DNA from: Halobacillus sp. Marseille-Q1614
Lineage (GTDB): Bacteria > Bacillota > Bacilli > Bacillales > Halobacillaceae
Length of the DNA: 64,000 nucleotides
NCBI RefSeq assembly: GCF_902809865.1
Contig: NZ_CADDWH010000001.1
Coordinates: 1,364,001-1,428,000, forward strand
Direction of reading: 5' to 3'
Of this stretch, positions 41,662 through 49,886 are shown piece by piece; the stretch's first letter is position 1, and each line of letters starts with the position of its first letter. Made by a program: the position numbers and the translations under genes. The notes below the pieces were generated by a model. The model had not been told where the DNA came from and made no database searches. It saw only the letters and a list, made by a program, of their open reading frames with translations.

Positions 41662-42546
41662 TTATTTTTTAACTTGGCTCATTACTTCATCAGCAAAGTT
41701 TTCTTCACGTTTTTGCATTCCTTCGCCAACTTCAAAGCGTACAAAGCCTTTGATTTCGCCTCCAGCAGAAGCTACATATTTCTTCACTTTCTGATCTGGA
41801 TCTTTAACGAAGTCCTGTTCAAGCAGGCAGATTTCCTGGAAGAATTTATTTAGGCGGCCTTCTACCATTTTTTCTACAATGTTTTCCGGCTTGCCTTCGT
41901 TAAGAGCTTGAGTCTTAAGAGTTTCGCGCTCAGCGTTAACTTCTTCTTCAGGAATTTCATCTTGAGAGACATAACGAGGGTTTACAGCTGCAACGTGCAT
42001 AGCTACATCTTTAGCTACGGCTTCATCAGTAGAACCTTCAAGAACTGTAAGTACACCAATACGTCCACCCATGTGAGTGTATGCACCGAAAGCATCGTTA
42101 TCTGTTTTCTCTTTAATAACAAAACGGCGAAGAGAAATTTTCTCACCGATTTTAGCAACGACATCAGTGATGTAGTCGTTAAGCTTACGGCCTTCTCCTT
42201 GAAGCTCCTGGTCTAGTGCTTCTTCAACAGTAGCAGTCTTCTGTTCGATAAGGTGCTTACCGATTTCTTTAAGAAGAGTCTGGAACTGATCATTTTTCGT
42301 TACGAAGTCTGTTTCACAGTTTACTTCAAGTAAAGCAGCAGTATTTCCTTCTACCGCGATGTAAGCAGATCCTTCAGCAGCAATACGGTCTGCTTTCTTC
42401 TGTGCTTTGGAAATACCTTTTTCACGAAGCCAGTCCATTGCTTTTTCCATGTCACCGTCAGTTTCAGTCAGCGCTTTTTTACAATCCATCATACCTGCGC
42501 CGGTTTTTTCACGAAGTTCTTTTACCATCTTTGCATTAATAGCCAT
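41662..42546 (-). CDS. tsf: Translation elongation factor Ts
   Basis: A 294-residue EF-Ts. The N-terminal UBA-like domain has [16 protein letters not shown]; the core has the TDFVTKN motif. It is the nucleotide exchange factor of EF-Tu. It follows rpsB, separated by a hairpin that may be a partial terminator. Confidence 0.97.
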   Translation of the reverse strand: MAINAKMVKELREKTGAGMMDCKKALTETDGDMEKAMDWLREKGISKAQKKADRIAAEGSAYIAVEGNTAALLEVNCETDFVTKNDQFQTLLKEIGKHLIEQKTATVEEALDQELQGEGRKLNDYITDVVAKIGEKISLRRFVIKEKTDNDAFGAYTHMGGRIGVLTVLEGSTDEAVAKDVAMHVAAVNPRYVSQDEIPEEEVNAERETLKTQALNEGKPENIVEKMVEGRLNKFFQEICLLEQDFVKDPDQKVKKYVASAGGEIKGFVRFEVGEGMQKREENFADEVMSQVKK

Positions 42547-42573
42547 GTTATATCCTCCTTAAATATTCTTCCT

Positions 42574-42611
42574 TTAAAAAAGGTGATAAAAGGTATACCC
42601 CCTTATCACCT
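42574..42611 (-). terminator. Hairpin between rpsB and tsf
   Basis: Stem AGGTGATAA / TTATCACCT with a 13-base loop and a TTTTTTAAAGG tail on the minus strand. Probably a partial terminator that sets the rpsB:tsf ratio. Confidence 0.75.
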
Positions 42612-42624
42612 CTTGAATCATTAA

Positions 42625-43368
42625 TTACTCTTCTACGGCTTCTGTTTCTGTCTCAGCTTCAGCTTCTTCAGCTACTTCGTTCTCTTCACCTTGTTTAGCT
42701 TCAAGAACAGCGTCAGCCATTTTAGCTGTAAGCAGTTTAACCGCACGAATCGCATCATCGTTAGCTGGGATTACATAATCGATTTCATCTGGGTCACAGT
42801 TTGTATCGACAATTCCAACTACTGGAATATTTAATTTATGAGCTTCGGCAATCGCGATGCGCTCTTTACGAGGGTCAATGACGAACATCGCATCAGGAAT
42901 AGAAGTCATTTCTTTAATACCGCCAAGGAACTTAACCAGGCGATCTTTTTCTTTTAGTAAGTCTACTACTTCTTTCTTAGGAAGTACGTCGAAAGTACCG
43001 TCTTCTTCCATACGCTCTATATCTTTTAAGCGGTTGATACGCTTGCGGATCGTTTGGAAGTTTGTAAGAGTACCACCTAACCAGCGCTGATTGATGTAGA
43101 ACATGCCACAGCGTGTAGCCTCTTCACGTACAGTGTCTTGTGCTTGCTTCTTAGTACCGACGAAAAGGATGTTTCCGCCTTCCTCAGCAACCTGACGTAC
43201 ATAGTTGAAAGCTTCATCAACCTTTTTCACAGTTTTTTGAAGGTCGATGATGTAAATACCGTTACGCTCTGTGAAGATATATTTTTTCATCTTCGGGTTC
43301 CAGCGGCGAGTTTGGTGTCCGAAATGCACACCAGCTTCTAGCAGCTGTTTCATAGAAATTACAGACAT
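42625..43368 (-). CDS. rpsB: 30S ribosomal protein S2
   Basis: A 247-residue S2 beginning [27 protein letters not shown]. It contains the helical-hairpin insertion and ends in a strongly acidic tail ([20 protein letters not shown]), longer than usual. It has its own promoter and a ~120-base leader. In B. subtilis it follows swrB, and the swrB remnant still precedes it here. Confidence 0.97.
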   Translation of the reverse strand: MSVISMKQLLEAGVHFGHQTRRWNPKMKKYIFTERNGIYIIDLQKTVKKVDEAFNYVRQVAEEGGNILFVGTKKQAQDTVREEATRCGMFYINQRWLGGTLTNFQTIRKRINRLKDIERMEEDGTFDVLPKKEVVDLLKEKDRLVKFLGGIKEMTSIPDAMFVIDPRKERIAIAEAHKLNIPVVGIVDTNCDPDEIDYVIPANDDAIRAVKLLTAKMADAVLEAKQGEENEVAEEAEAETETEAVEE

Positions 43369-43522
43369 TTGAAAGTCCTCCTGTTTGGTTTTTTATTAGT
43401 ATCCTCCGCCTCTATCATTTCTTCGCCCCAACCCTTCATGCGAAGAGCAACCTGAGACAAGATTAAGAGACGTGTGTATTGACACCGTCAGTAAATATAC
43501 CATAATCGACCAGGTCAATCAA
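43369..43522 (-). promoter_or_regulatory. rpsB promoter and leader
   Basis: TTGATT (43517-43522), a 17-base spacer and TATATT (43494-43499) on the minus strand. The ~120-base leader contains complementary CTTCGC and GCGAAG segments around 43420-43445 and may be an S2 autoregulatory RNA. Because the promoter sits at the very end of the swrB remnant, rpsB expression does not depend on the lost fla/che operon. Confidence 0.72.
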
Positions 43523-43525
43523 GTT

Positions 43526-43927
43526 CTAGTGAGAATTTTTTTCATCGAATTTTACAATCAGTTCTATTTCTGTTCGCCCGGCTTCTAAATCCCTTGCAAT
43601 CTTCTCTATTGAATCGCCCTTCCTTTGCCTAGTGAGCACCTGTGAATGAAGGGGAGGGTTAGGCTGTTGTTCAAAAATTGGCGGCTCATCGTTTATCGGA
43701 TCTTCGCCAGACGTTTGCGGCACGCTTGTCTGATCTGCATCGAGCCGCTGATTTTCTGTTTTAATTTCACTTAAATATTAAGCAAACAGTTCAGCCATAT
43801 CCTTCATCGCCTGATGATGGGAGCGTTCCAACTCTTCTGACTGCTTCAGTCTTGTAAATAAAGCAATGGTCGTAAGGATGAGCACCCCATGTAGGATAAA
43901 GCTAATAACCAGTAAAAAGTATACCAT
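43526..43927 (-). pseudogene. swrB: swrB (ylxL) remnant with an in-frame stop
   Basis: An ATG at 43927 after AGGG opens a frame with an N-terminal membrane helix (YFLLVISFILHGVLILTTIA) and a charged stretch. Codon 50 is TAA (43778-43780). The same frame then continues without interruption for 83 codons to a stop at 43526. Location between sigD and rpsB and the single N-terminal membrane anchor match SwrB, a motility regulator. The TAA is easily explained as a changed CAA (Gln) codon. The gene is broken, in keeping with the destroyed flagellar operon beside it. Confidence 0.78.
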
Positions 43928-43935
43928 TTTATCCC

Positions 43936-44341
43936 TCATTTATTAAAGCCGCTTACAGGACCCCCAATGACTTCTAATAATGACTTTCGAAGCTTAAAAA
44001 TAGCATTCGAGTGAATCTGTGAAATCCTTGAAGTCGTCAATTCCAAAACTCCCCCTATTTCTGTTAAAGTCAGCTCTTCATTGTAAAATAAGCCGACGAC
44101 CAACTGTTCCTTTTCATTCAGCCTTTTTATATGATCGGCCAGCTCGTTGATATTTTCCTTTTTCACAACATGCTCATACGGGCTTTCTGCCTCCCGGTCC
44201 GGGATCGAATAACCAATGCCTTCCTTATGTTCTTTGTCCTTCGCTTTTTCTTCCATAGATAAGACATTAGCAAATAACGAATCTTTAATGACTTCTTTTA
44301 CTCCAACACGGCTCATATGCAGTTCAGCCGCAATTTCATCT
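43936..44341 (-). pseudogene. sigD: sigD 3' fragment (sigma-D regions 3-4 only)
   Basis: The last ~135 codons of the motility sigma factor: the region-3 stretch SDEIAAELHMSRVGVKE and region 4 (LNEKEQLVVGLFYNEELTL; TSRISQIHSNAIFKLRKSL) are clear. Everything upstream, including region 2 that binds core polymerase and the -10 box, is missing and replaced by fliF sequence in another frame. An internal ATG (44316) could still start a 126-residue peptide, but it could not act as a sigma factor. The swrB remnant follows nine bases later. Confidence 0.88.
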
Positions 44342-44627
44342 GAGGCAGCGAATCCGCTTGTTTCTCTGGGACGGCTATTGTCCCTCCATCACCGATTTCG
44401 TATGCTGCTCCCCGAGCATCCAGTTCTTCTTTGACCTGCCCGACCTCAGTAAGTGATAAATCCTGATAAAGCGGAACCATGTTCGTCTGGGAAGCGAATA
44501 AGCCGGCAGCTTCCAGTAAAAAAACAAACCCGGCTGCAGCACCGATCATTACGCCTTTTTGCTTCATTGACCGCTCTTTCCAGAACACTGTTCCTTTATT
44601 TATGTATAAATTTATTTTTTCTTTCAT
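44327..44627 (-). pseudogene. fliF: fliF 5' fragment fused to sigD
   Basis: The first ~100 codons of the flagellar MS-ring protein: MKEKINLYINKGTVFWKER, one membrane helix (GVMIGAAAGFVFLLEAAGLF), then VPLYQDLSLTEVGQVKEELD and IAVPEKQADSL, as in FliF. The normal protein is over 500 residues. The frame leaves FliF around 44330-44341, runs a few codons into the sigD region out of frame and stops at 44313. The join removes all of fliF's remainder and every fla/che gene up to the middle of sigD. Confidence 0.88.
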
Positions 44628-44757
44628 AATTGCCCCAAAAAAAAGCCTATCAATCGCCACTTTAAAGTCAGCTGCAAAAGTAGAGTGAGCTTCATTTGGA
44701 GTAATTGACTTGCCATGCTGTGGCTGAACGTGAGTCAGCGGTGAAACAATGTACCAT
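44628..44757 (-). pseudogene. fliE: fliE 5' remnant running into fliF
   Basis: Downstream of flgC a frame reads SPLTHVQPQHGKSITPNEAH, then STFAADFKVAID, resembling the FliE N-terminus. It then passes directly, in frame, into the fliF start (RLFFGAIMKEKINL). The only ATG with a ribosome site (44757) is out of frame by one base in a TTT run, so the 5' end is also damaged. The C-terminal two thirds of FliE are missing. The identity rests on position and short similarity. Confidence 0.65.
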
Positions 44758-44772
44758 CTTGCAGAAACATCC

Positions 44773-45228
44773 TTATTGTTTTCCGATTTCCAGTGCTTTC
44801 ATAAGCATTCCTTTAGACGCATTTAATGACGTAATGTTGGCTTCATAAGATCTTGTCGCACTCATCATATCGATCGTTTCTTCCAACGGGTCAACGTTTG
44901 GCATTTGAACATACTCAGCTTCATTGGCGTCCGGGTGATTCGGATTAAACACTTGCTTAAAAGGTGTTTCATCATCGACGATTTCCACAGCTTTTACACC
45001 GCTTGCTCTATATGTCTGTAAAGCTTGTTGGAAAATTGCACGAAACTCCGGCTCCTGCGGCTGAAGGTCCACCATTTTCCTGCGATAAGGCTGCTGCCAC
45101 TCTCCTTTTTCATTCAAAACAGCTCTCGTCGTATTGGCATTGGCCATATTAGAAGTCGCGACATCCATCCTCAGCCTTTGCGCTGTCATTCCACTCGCAC
45201 TAACATTCATTGAATGAAAGATACTCAT
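44773..45228 (-). CDS. flgC: Flagellar rod protein FlgC, open frame in a dead operon
   Basis: A 151-residue FlgC with intact ends: SIFHSMNVSASGMTAQRLRM and DVATSNMANANTTRA at the N-terminus (SNMANANT rod-protein motif) and the C-terminal helical segment MSATRSYEANITSLNASKGM. GGGAGG precedes the ATG. It is the only flagellar gene here without an obvious lesion, but its neighbours flgB, fliE, fliF and sigD are all broken, so it cannot contribute to a rod from this locus. It is probably a recent relic. Confidence 0.85.
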   Translation of the reverse strand: MSIFHSMNVSASGMTAQRLRMDVATSNMANANTTRAVLNEKGEWQQPYRRKMVDLQPQEPEFRAIFQQALQTYRASGVKAVEIVDDETPFKQVFNPNHPDANEAEYVQMPNVDPLEETIDMMSATRSYEANITSLNASKGMLMKALEIGKQ

Positions 45229-45230
45229 TA

Positions 45231-45622
45231 CTAGTTTCCTCCCCTAACCACTTCTTTTAAACTGTTAAACTTCCCGCTCAGCCGCTCGACTAATGCCTGA
45301 TACTGGATCTGGTTTTTAGCTAATTCATTCAATTCCTTATCAATGTCCACATTATTTCCGTTGTGATTGTAAATGGTCCCTTGTCGTGAAGTAGTTTGAA
45401 TCACGGGGGAGGAGCTATTTTCGAAGGTGAAATGTTTCGGATGGGTTCTTTTTGCTTCCAGGCTGTTGAGTTCTCCACTTAATACATTTTTAAAGGTCAC
45501 TTGTTTTGCTTTATACCCGATGGTATCTACGTTAGTAATGTTGGCGGAGATGACCTTGTTTTTTTCGCAGATAGGTTTAAAGAATTTTCCAGTGTGGTAA
45601 AGGTATCACTAAACAGTTTCAT
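45231..45622 (-). pseudogene. flgB: flgB, frameshifted
   Basis: The ATG at 45622 (ribosome site GGGGAA) opens MKLFSDTFTTLENSLNLSAK. The frame is then lost in a run of seven A (around 45564-45570); one extra A would restore KNKVISANITNVDTIGYKAK and the rest of FlgB through GNNVDIDKELNELAKNQIQY and ALVERLSGKFNSLK to the stop at 45231. The conserved rod motif is also degraded (DTIGYK for the usual DTPNYK). A homopolymer sequencing error is possible, but the surrounding decay favours a true pseudogene. Confidence 0.83.
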
Positions 45623-45903
45623 AGTTCCCCATATTTGACAAATTCCTACAATACAGCCAATCACACAGGAAGTCTTTTTACCTGTAAATTATATAATAAC
45701 TCTCTTTTTATCGGCAACAACCTACTTTACACCTACGCTTTTTGTAGGCATATAGAGTTAATTTTTACTATTTGTCGAAATAACCTACTATAAGAACATT
45801 ATTTTATATTTATTAAACAAAAAAGCCCTACGAAAGGTATAAATTTTAGTTATAATTAAGGGTAAAAATGATTAATAATTGAATTTTACTAGGCCTAAAC
45901 AAA
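45623..45903. other. Gene-free stretch upstream of flgB with fossil fla/che promoter
   Basis: About 280 bases, very AT-rich. The minus strand has TTGCCG (45712-45717), an 18-base spacer and TATAAT (45688-45693), a good sigma-A promoter for the flagellar operon. The overlapping GCCGATAA resembles a sigma-D -10, but no TAAA lies at the right distance. CCTAC/GTAGG words recur four times at 45721-45790, forming a small hairpin (CCTAC-7-GTAGG). The promoter may still fire into the remnants. Confidence 0.55.
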
Positions 45904-45935
45904 CAAAAAAGCAGCTCCTTTGAGTGGAGCTGCTT
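45904..45935 (-). terminator. Intrinsic terminator of codY
   Basis: Perfect stem AAGCAGCTCC / GGAGCTGCTT with a 7-base loop and a TTTTTTGTTTG tail. It isolates the codY operon from the flagellar remnants. Confidence 0.92.
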
Positions 45936-45939
45936 TTCC

Positions 45940-46719
45940 TTAGTTCGAACGTAGCTTTTGAAGCTCAACTAAGAAGTTATTATTTAGTACTTTAATGTAT
46001 GTTCCTTTCATACCAAGTGATCTGGATTCAATAACTCCTGCACTTTCAAGCTTACGGAGCGCATTTACAATAACAGATCTCGTGATTCCTACACGGTCTG
46101 CAATTTTACTTGCTACAAGCAGGCCTTCGTTTCCTTCAAGCTCTTCGAAGATATGCTCAATAGCTTCTAATTCACTATAAGACAGTGAGCTGATCGCCAT
46201 TTGTACAACAGCTTTACTGCGGGCTTCCTGCTCAATCTCTTCCGTTTTCTCATGAAGGATTTCCATACCTACTACAGTGGCCCCGTATTCAGCAAGCAGT
46301 AAATCATCCTCGTTAAAGCTTTCATTTAGTCTGCTTAGGATAAGAGTCCCTAAACGCTGCCCTCCGCCGATAATCGGAACGATCGTCGTTAAGCCTTCCT
46401 CAAAAAGCTCTTTGTTTTCTACAGGGAATGCTGTATACTCACTTTCAATATCCAGGTTTGGAGTCGTCTCTTGGATGTTAAATAAGTTCTGGGTATACTC
46501 CTGTGGAAACTGGCGTTCAGAAAGCATTGCTTTCATTCTTTCATTTTCAATCTCCTGTTTGATGGCAAAACCTAAAAGCTTTCCCCGGCGGCTGAGTACG
46601 AAAGTGTTCGCACCGATGACATCGCGTAATGTCGCGGACATGTCGTTAAAGTCCACCGACTTTCCTGTTGTTTTCTGAAGCATAGCGTTAATTCTTCTTG
46701 CACGATTTAATAATTCCAT
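45940..46719 (-). CDS. codY: Global transcription regulator CodY
   Basis: A 259-residue CodY, the same length as in B. subtilis. An N-terminal GAF domain binding branched-chain amino acids ([20 protein letters not shown]) is followed by a C-terminal winged helix ([20 protein letters not shown]). It represses nutrient-limited functions when GTP and isoleucine/leucine/valine are high; in B. subtilis it also represses fla/che just downstream. ATG 46719 follows GGAGG by eight bases. Confidence 0.97.
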   Translation of the reverse strand: MELLNRARRINAMLQKTTGKSVDFNDMSATLRDVIGANTFVLSRRGKLLGFAIKQEIENERMKAMLSERQFPQEYTQNLFNIQETTPNLDIESEYTAFPVENKELFEEGLTTIVPIIGGGQRLGTLILSRLNESFNEDDLLLAEYGATVVGMEILHEKTEEIEQEARSKAVVQMAISSLSYSELEAIEHIFEELEGNEGLLVASKIADRVGITRSVIVNALRKLESAGVIESRSLGMKGTYIKVLNNNFLVELQKLRSN

Positions 46720-46749
46720 GTTCATTTCCTCCTAACAATTTATAAACTA

Positions 46750-48147
46750 TTACAGTATAAATCTGCTTAAATCTTTGTTTTTCACAATAGTGGATAATTT
46801 ACTTTCTACATACTGAGGCGTTATATCAATGGTTGCCATATTAATGTCAGGAGCTTCAAACGACAGATCCTCGAGCAGTTTCTCCAATATGGTGTGCAGT
46901 CTTCTCGCTCCGATATTATCGGTTTCCTGATTAACCTCAAAAGCTATTTCTGCGATTCTTGTAATAGCTTCGTCAGAAAATTCAACCTTTATACCTTCTG
47001 TTTCTAATAAAGCTTTGTACTGCTTTAAGAGCGCGTTGGAAGGCTCGACTAAAATACTTCTGAAATCTTCAACGGTCAGTTTGTTAAGCTCCACCCGAAT
47101 CGGGAAGCGTCCCTGCAGTTCAGGAATAAGGTCGGAAGGCTTTGCCATATGAAAGGCCCCGGCTGCGATAAACAAAATATGATCTGTGGAAACCGGACCA
47201 TGCTTTGTCACGATTGTTGATCCTTCAATAATCGGCAGGATATCTCGCTGAACGCCTTCCCTTGAAACATTGGCCTGATTTTCGCCTTTTGCGGCAATCT
47301 TATCGATTTCATCTATAAAAATCATTCCGGACTGTTCTACTTTTTCCACAGCTTCCTGACCAATTTCATCCATATCAATCAGCTTTTGGGCTTCTTCCTG
47401 GGTAAGAACTTTTCGGGCGTCTTTAACGGTCAGCTTTCGCTTTTTCTTTTTCTTAGGCATAAACTGACTGAAAGCATCCTGCATATTCATCCCCATTTGT
47501 TCCATACCTGACCCCTGCAGCATGTCAAACATGGAAGACTGATTTTCTTCTACTTCAACAGTAACCATACGATCTTCAAGCTCTCCTAAATCGAGCTGAT
47601 GACGGATCCGGCTGCGCTTCGTTTCAATTTCTTTATCTTCTTCATTTGTCTCAGGTGCAGATTCTGTTGGATTACTTTGCTGAAACAGCATTTCAAATGG
47701 ATTTTTCATCGTATTTGACTGTTTCTTTCTAGAAGGCACGAGCAAATTAACTAGGCGTTTATTCGCCTGTTCTTCGGCTCTTTCCTTGACGGCTTCCATC
47801 TTTTCTTCTTTAACCATCCGGACAGCCATTTCCACAAGGTCGCGTACCATCGATTCGACGTCACGGCCTACATAACCCACTTCCGTAAATTTGGTCGCTT
47901 CCACTTTCACAAAGGGAGCCCCGACCAGCTTCGCCAGGCGGCGGGCAACTTCTGTCTTACCAACCCCGGTAGGTCCTATCATTAAAATATTTTTAGGTAC
48001 AACCTCGTTTTTTAAGTCATCTGACAGCTGCATTCTCCGATATCGGTTACGCAAAGCCACCGCCACCGACCGCTTCGCATCTGTCTGACCGATAATGTAT
48101 TGATCCAAACGCTCAACGATTTGCTTAGGCGTTAATTCAATAGACAC
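46750..48147 (-). CDS. hslU: ATP-dependent protease ATPase subunit HslU (ClpY)
   Basis: A ~465-residue AAA+ unfoldase. It has Walker [14 protein letters not shown], the pore/I-domain region with GYVGRD and the Walker B segment [10 protein letters not shown], plus the C-terminal DLSRFIL that docks into HslV. I favour the GTG start at 48147 with GAGGAGG eight bases upstream over the ATG at 48168 that overlaps hslV. It works with HslV encoded directly upstream. Confidence 0.95.
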   Translation of the reverse strand: MSIELTPKQIVERLDQYIIGQTDAKRSVAVALRNRYRRMQLSDDLKNEVVPKNILMIGPTGVGKTEVARRLAKLVGAPFVKVEATKFTEVGYVGRDVESMVRDLVEMAVRMVKEEKMEAVKERAEEQANKRLVNLLVPSRKKQSNTMKNPFEMLFQQSNPTESAPETNEEDKEIETKRSRIRHQLDLGELEDRMVTVEVEENQSSMFDMLQGSGMEQMGMNMQDAFSQFMPKKKKKRKLTVKDARKVLTQEEAQKLIDMDEIGQEAVEKVEQSGMIFIDEIDKIAAKGENQANVSREGVQRDILPIIEGSTIVTKHGPVSTDHILFIAAGAFHMAKPSDLIPELQGRFPIRVELNKLTVEDFRSILVEPSNALLKQYKALLETEGIKVEFSDEAITRIAEIAFEVNQETDNIGARRLHTILEKLLEDLSFEAPDINMATIDITPQYVESKLSTIVKNKDLSRFIL

Positions 48148-48160
48148 GATGGCATCCTCC

Positions 48161-48706
48161 TCATTCAAGTACCTCTAAAGTTATTTGGTTATTCGTAAAC
48201 ACGCAGATCTCCCCGGCAATTTCCAGGGCTGCTTTAGCGATCTCAGGAGCTGTTTTGTCTGGAGAATACCGCTTTAACGCCCGGCCGGCACTTAGTGCAT
48301 AATTTCCGCCAGAGCCGATAGATAAAATACCATCATCCGGTTCTATTACTTCCCCAGTTCCAGAGACTAAAAACATTTTATCTCGATTCATAACGATCAG
48401 CATGGCTTCAAGTTTCCTCAAAACCTGATCACTTCGCCATTCCTTAGCTAATTCAACCGATGCTCTCGCCAGGTTGCCATCAAAAGCTTCGAGCTTCGCT
48501 TCAAACTTTTCAAACAGTGTAAAAGCATCAGCCACGGAACCGGCAAAGCCCGCTAACACTTTATCGTTAAATAACCGGCGTACTTTTACAGCTTTATGCT
48601 TCATCACTACCTGATTGCCGAGTGTCACCTGCCCGTCTCCACTCATCGCGGAAAGGCCATTGTGCTGAACGGCGAAAATAGTTGTCGCATGAAATTGCTG
48701 GTTCAT
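48161..48706 (-). CDS. hslV: ATP-dependent protease peptidase subunit HslV (ClpQ)
   Basis: A 181-residue proteasome-fold peptidase. The N-terminus reads [17 protein letters not shown]: the usual TTIFAV core is present but preceded by a seven-residue extension after Met. B. subtilis ClpQ has a comparable extension and uses an N-terminal Ser; here no Ser is close to the start. It is coupled to xerC upstream and hslU downstream. Confidence 0.94.
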   Translation of the reverse strand: MNQQFHATTIFAVQHNGLSAMSGDGQVTLGNQVVMKHKAVKVRRLFNDKVLAGFAGSVADAFTLFEKFEAKLEAFDGNLARASVELAKEWRSDQVLRKLEAMLIVMNRDKMFLVSGTGEVIEPDDGILSIGSGGNYALSAGRALKRYSPDKTAPEIAKAALEIAGEICVFTNNQITLEVLE

Positions 48707-48715
48707 TTAAGCACC

Positions 48716-49627
48716 TCATTCTTTATTGGCACGGGGATGGCTGCTCATATAGACATTTCTGAGCCGATCCTTTGTGACATGTGTATAAATCTGAGTCGAA
48801 GCTAAATGTTCGTGCCCTAATAATTCTTGTACAGAGCGTAAATCTGCTCCCTCATTAATTAAATGTGTAGCAAAGGTATGTCTAAGCTTGTGAGGATGAA
48901 TATTTACGGTCAGGGCAGCTTCATCCACCATTTTGTTTAAAATATTCCGCACGCCTCTTGCTGTTATCCCGTTTCCTCTAGCATTAAGAAAAACTATTTC
49001 TGTTTCCTGTCCGCTTTTCTTCTGCAGTACCTTGCGGCCGTCTTCTAAATAACGGATGAGGGCATCCTTCGCAAAATCACCGAACGGGACATAGCGCTCT
49101 TTTCGTCCTTTTCCTCGTACGAGTACCGTTGTCAATGATAAATCAATATCTGAGAGCTTCAGGCCTACACATTCACTTACACGCATGCCTGTGGCGTAAA
49201 GGATTTCTAAAATCGCTTGATTTCTCTGCCCAAGCGATGTCGCAAGGTCGTTTACGGTAAATAACTTTTTCAGTTCTTCTTCATAAAAGAACTGGGGAAT
49301 CGGATGGGTTTGTTTTGGTAAGTGGATTCGTAAAAATGGGTTATTTTTTACGATGTTTTCCCGTTCTAAGAAACGGTAAAAGCTTCTGAGACATGAAAGC
49401 CTCTTAGAGACTGACCTTCTCGATAAGTTCTGATCGTAAAGGCCTGATAAGTAAATCCTGATGACTGAATCGTCAATCTCCTTAATATCGTCAAGGCCCT
49501 CTCTGTTCATGAATTCAAATAAATTTTCAATTTCATCGCTATATTGTTCTACCGTTAGGGGTGATGCATTTTTTTCAATCTGTAAGTATTCCATAAAAAG
49601 CTGCTTTGACTTTTGTCGGTCTTCCAT
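48716..49627 (-). CDS. xerC: Tyrosine recombinase XerC (CodV)
   Basis: A 303-residue Xer recombinase. The N-terminal SAM-like DNA-binding domain is followed by the catalytic domain with Arg in ATGMRVSECVGL, HKLRHTFATHL and the nucleophile Tyr in STQIYTHVTKDRL. It resolves chromosome dimers at dif together with a second Xer protein. It is the first gene of xerC-hslV-hslU-codY. In B. subtilis trmFO lies between topA and this gene; it is absent here. Confidence 0.95.
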   Translation of the reverse strand: MEDRQKSKQLFMEYLQIEKNASPLTVEQYSDEIENLFEFMNREGLDDIKEIDDSVIRIYLSGLYDQNLSRRSVSKRLSCLRSFYRFLERENIVKNNPFLRIHLPKQTHPIPQFFYEEELKKLFTVNDLATSLGQRNQAILEILYATGMRVSECVGLKLSDIDLSLTTVLVRGKGRKERYVPFGDFAKDALIRYLEDGRKVLQKKSGQETEIVFLNARGNGITARGVRNILNKMVDEAALTVNIHPHKLRHTFATHLINEGADLRSVQELLGHEHLASTQIYTHVTKDRLRNVYMSSHPRANKE

Positions 49628-49670
49628 AAGTCACCTCGCAAAGCGTTTAAATTTTATCACACTAACCCCT

Positions 49671-49700
49671 ATTATAACAACGAATTTAATAAAATTGTAA
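49671..49700 (-). promoter_or_regulatory. Probable promoter of xerC-hslV-hslU-codY
   Basis: TTACAA (49695-49700), an 18-base spacer and a perfect TATAAT (49671-49676) on the minus strand, about 45 bases before the xerC start. Just upstream, ACAATTCAGAATTTT matches the CodY box AATTTTCWGAAAATT at 10 of 15 positions, a weak hint of CodY autoregulation. Confidence 0.5.
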
Positions 49701-49844
49701 CAAAATTCTGAATTGTTCTCAGTCTACCCTTATAGTATACGGCCACAGCTGTAAAATATAAACATGGAAATTCACTGTCAAGTATATTACCTTACCAAAC
49801 GGTAATTATAGCGGTCCGGCCGGTCAGTGTCAATCAATTCCCTT

Positions 49845-49883
49845 TTAAAAAAATCCTATGATCGACCGGGGGCCGACCATAGG
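49845..49883 (-). terminator. Intrinsic terminator of topA
   Basis: Stem CCTATGGTCGG / CCGGTCGATCATAGG-type arms with a G-rich loop, followed on the minus strand by ATTTTTTTAAAAGGG. It starts four bases past the topA stop. Confidence 0.85.
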
Positions 49884-49886
49884 ACG

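Noticed and set aside
44313-44660. A novel FliE-FliF-SigD chimeric protein with a new function
   Set aside because: The SigD part is out of frame with FliF and the flanking genes are broken, so decay is the simpler reading.
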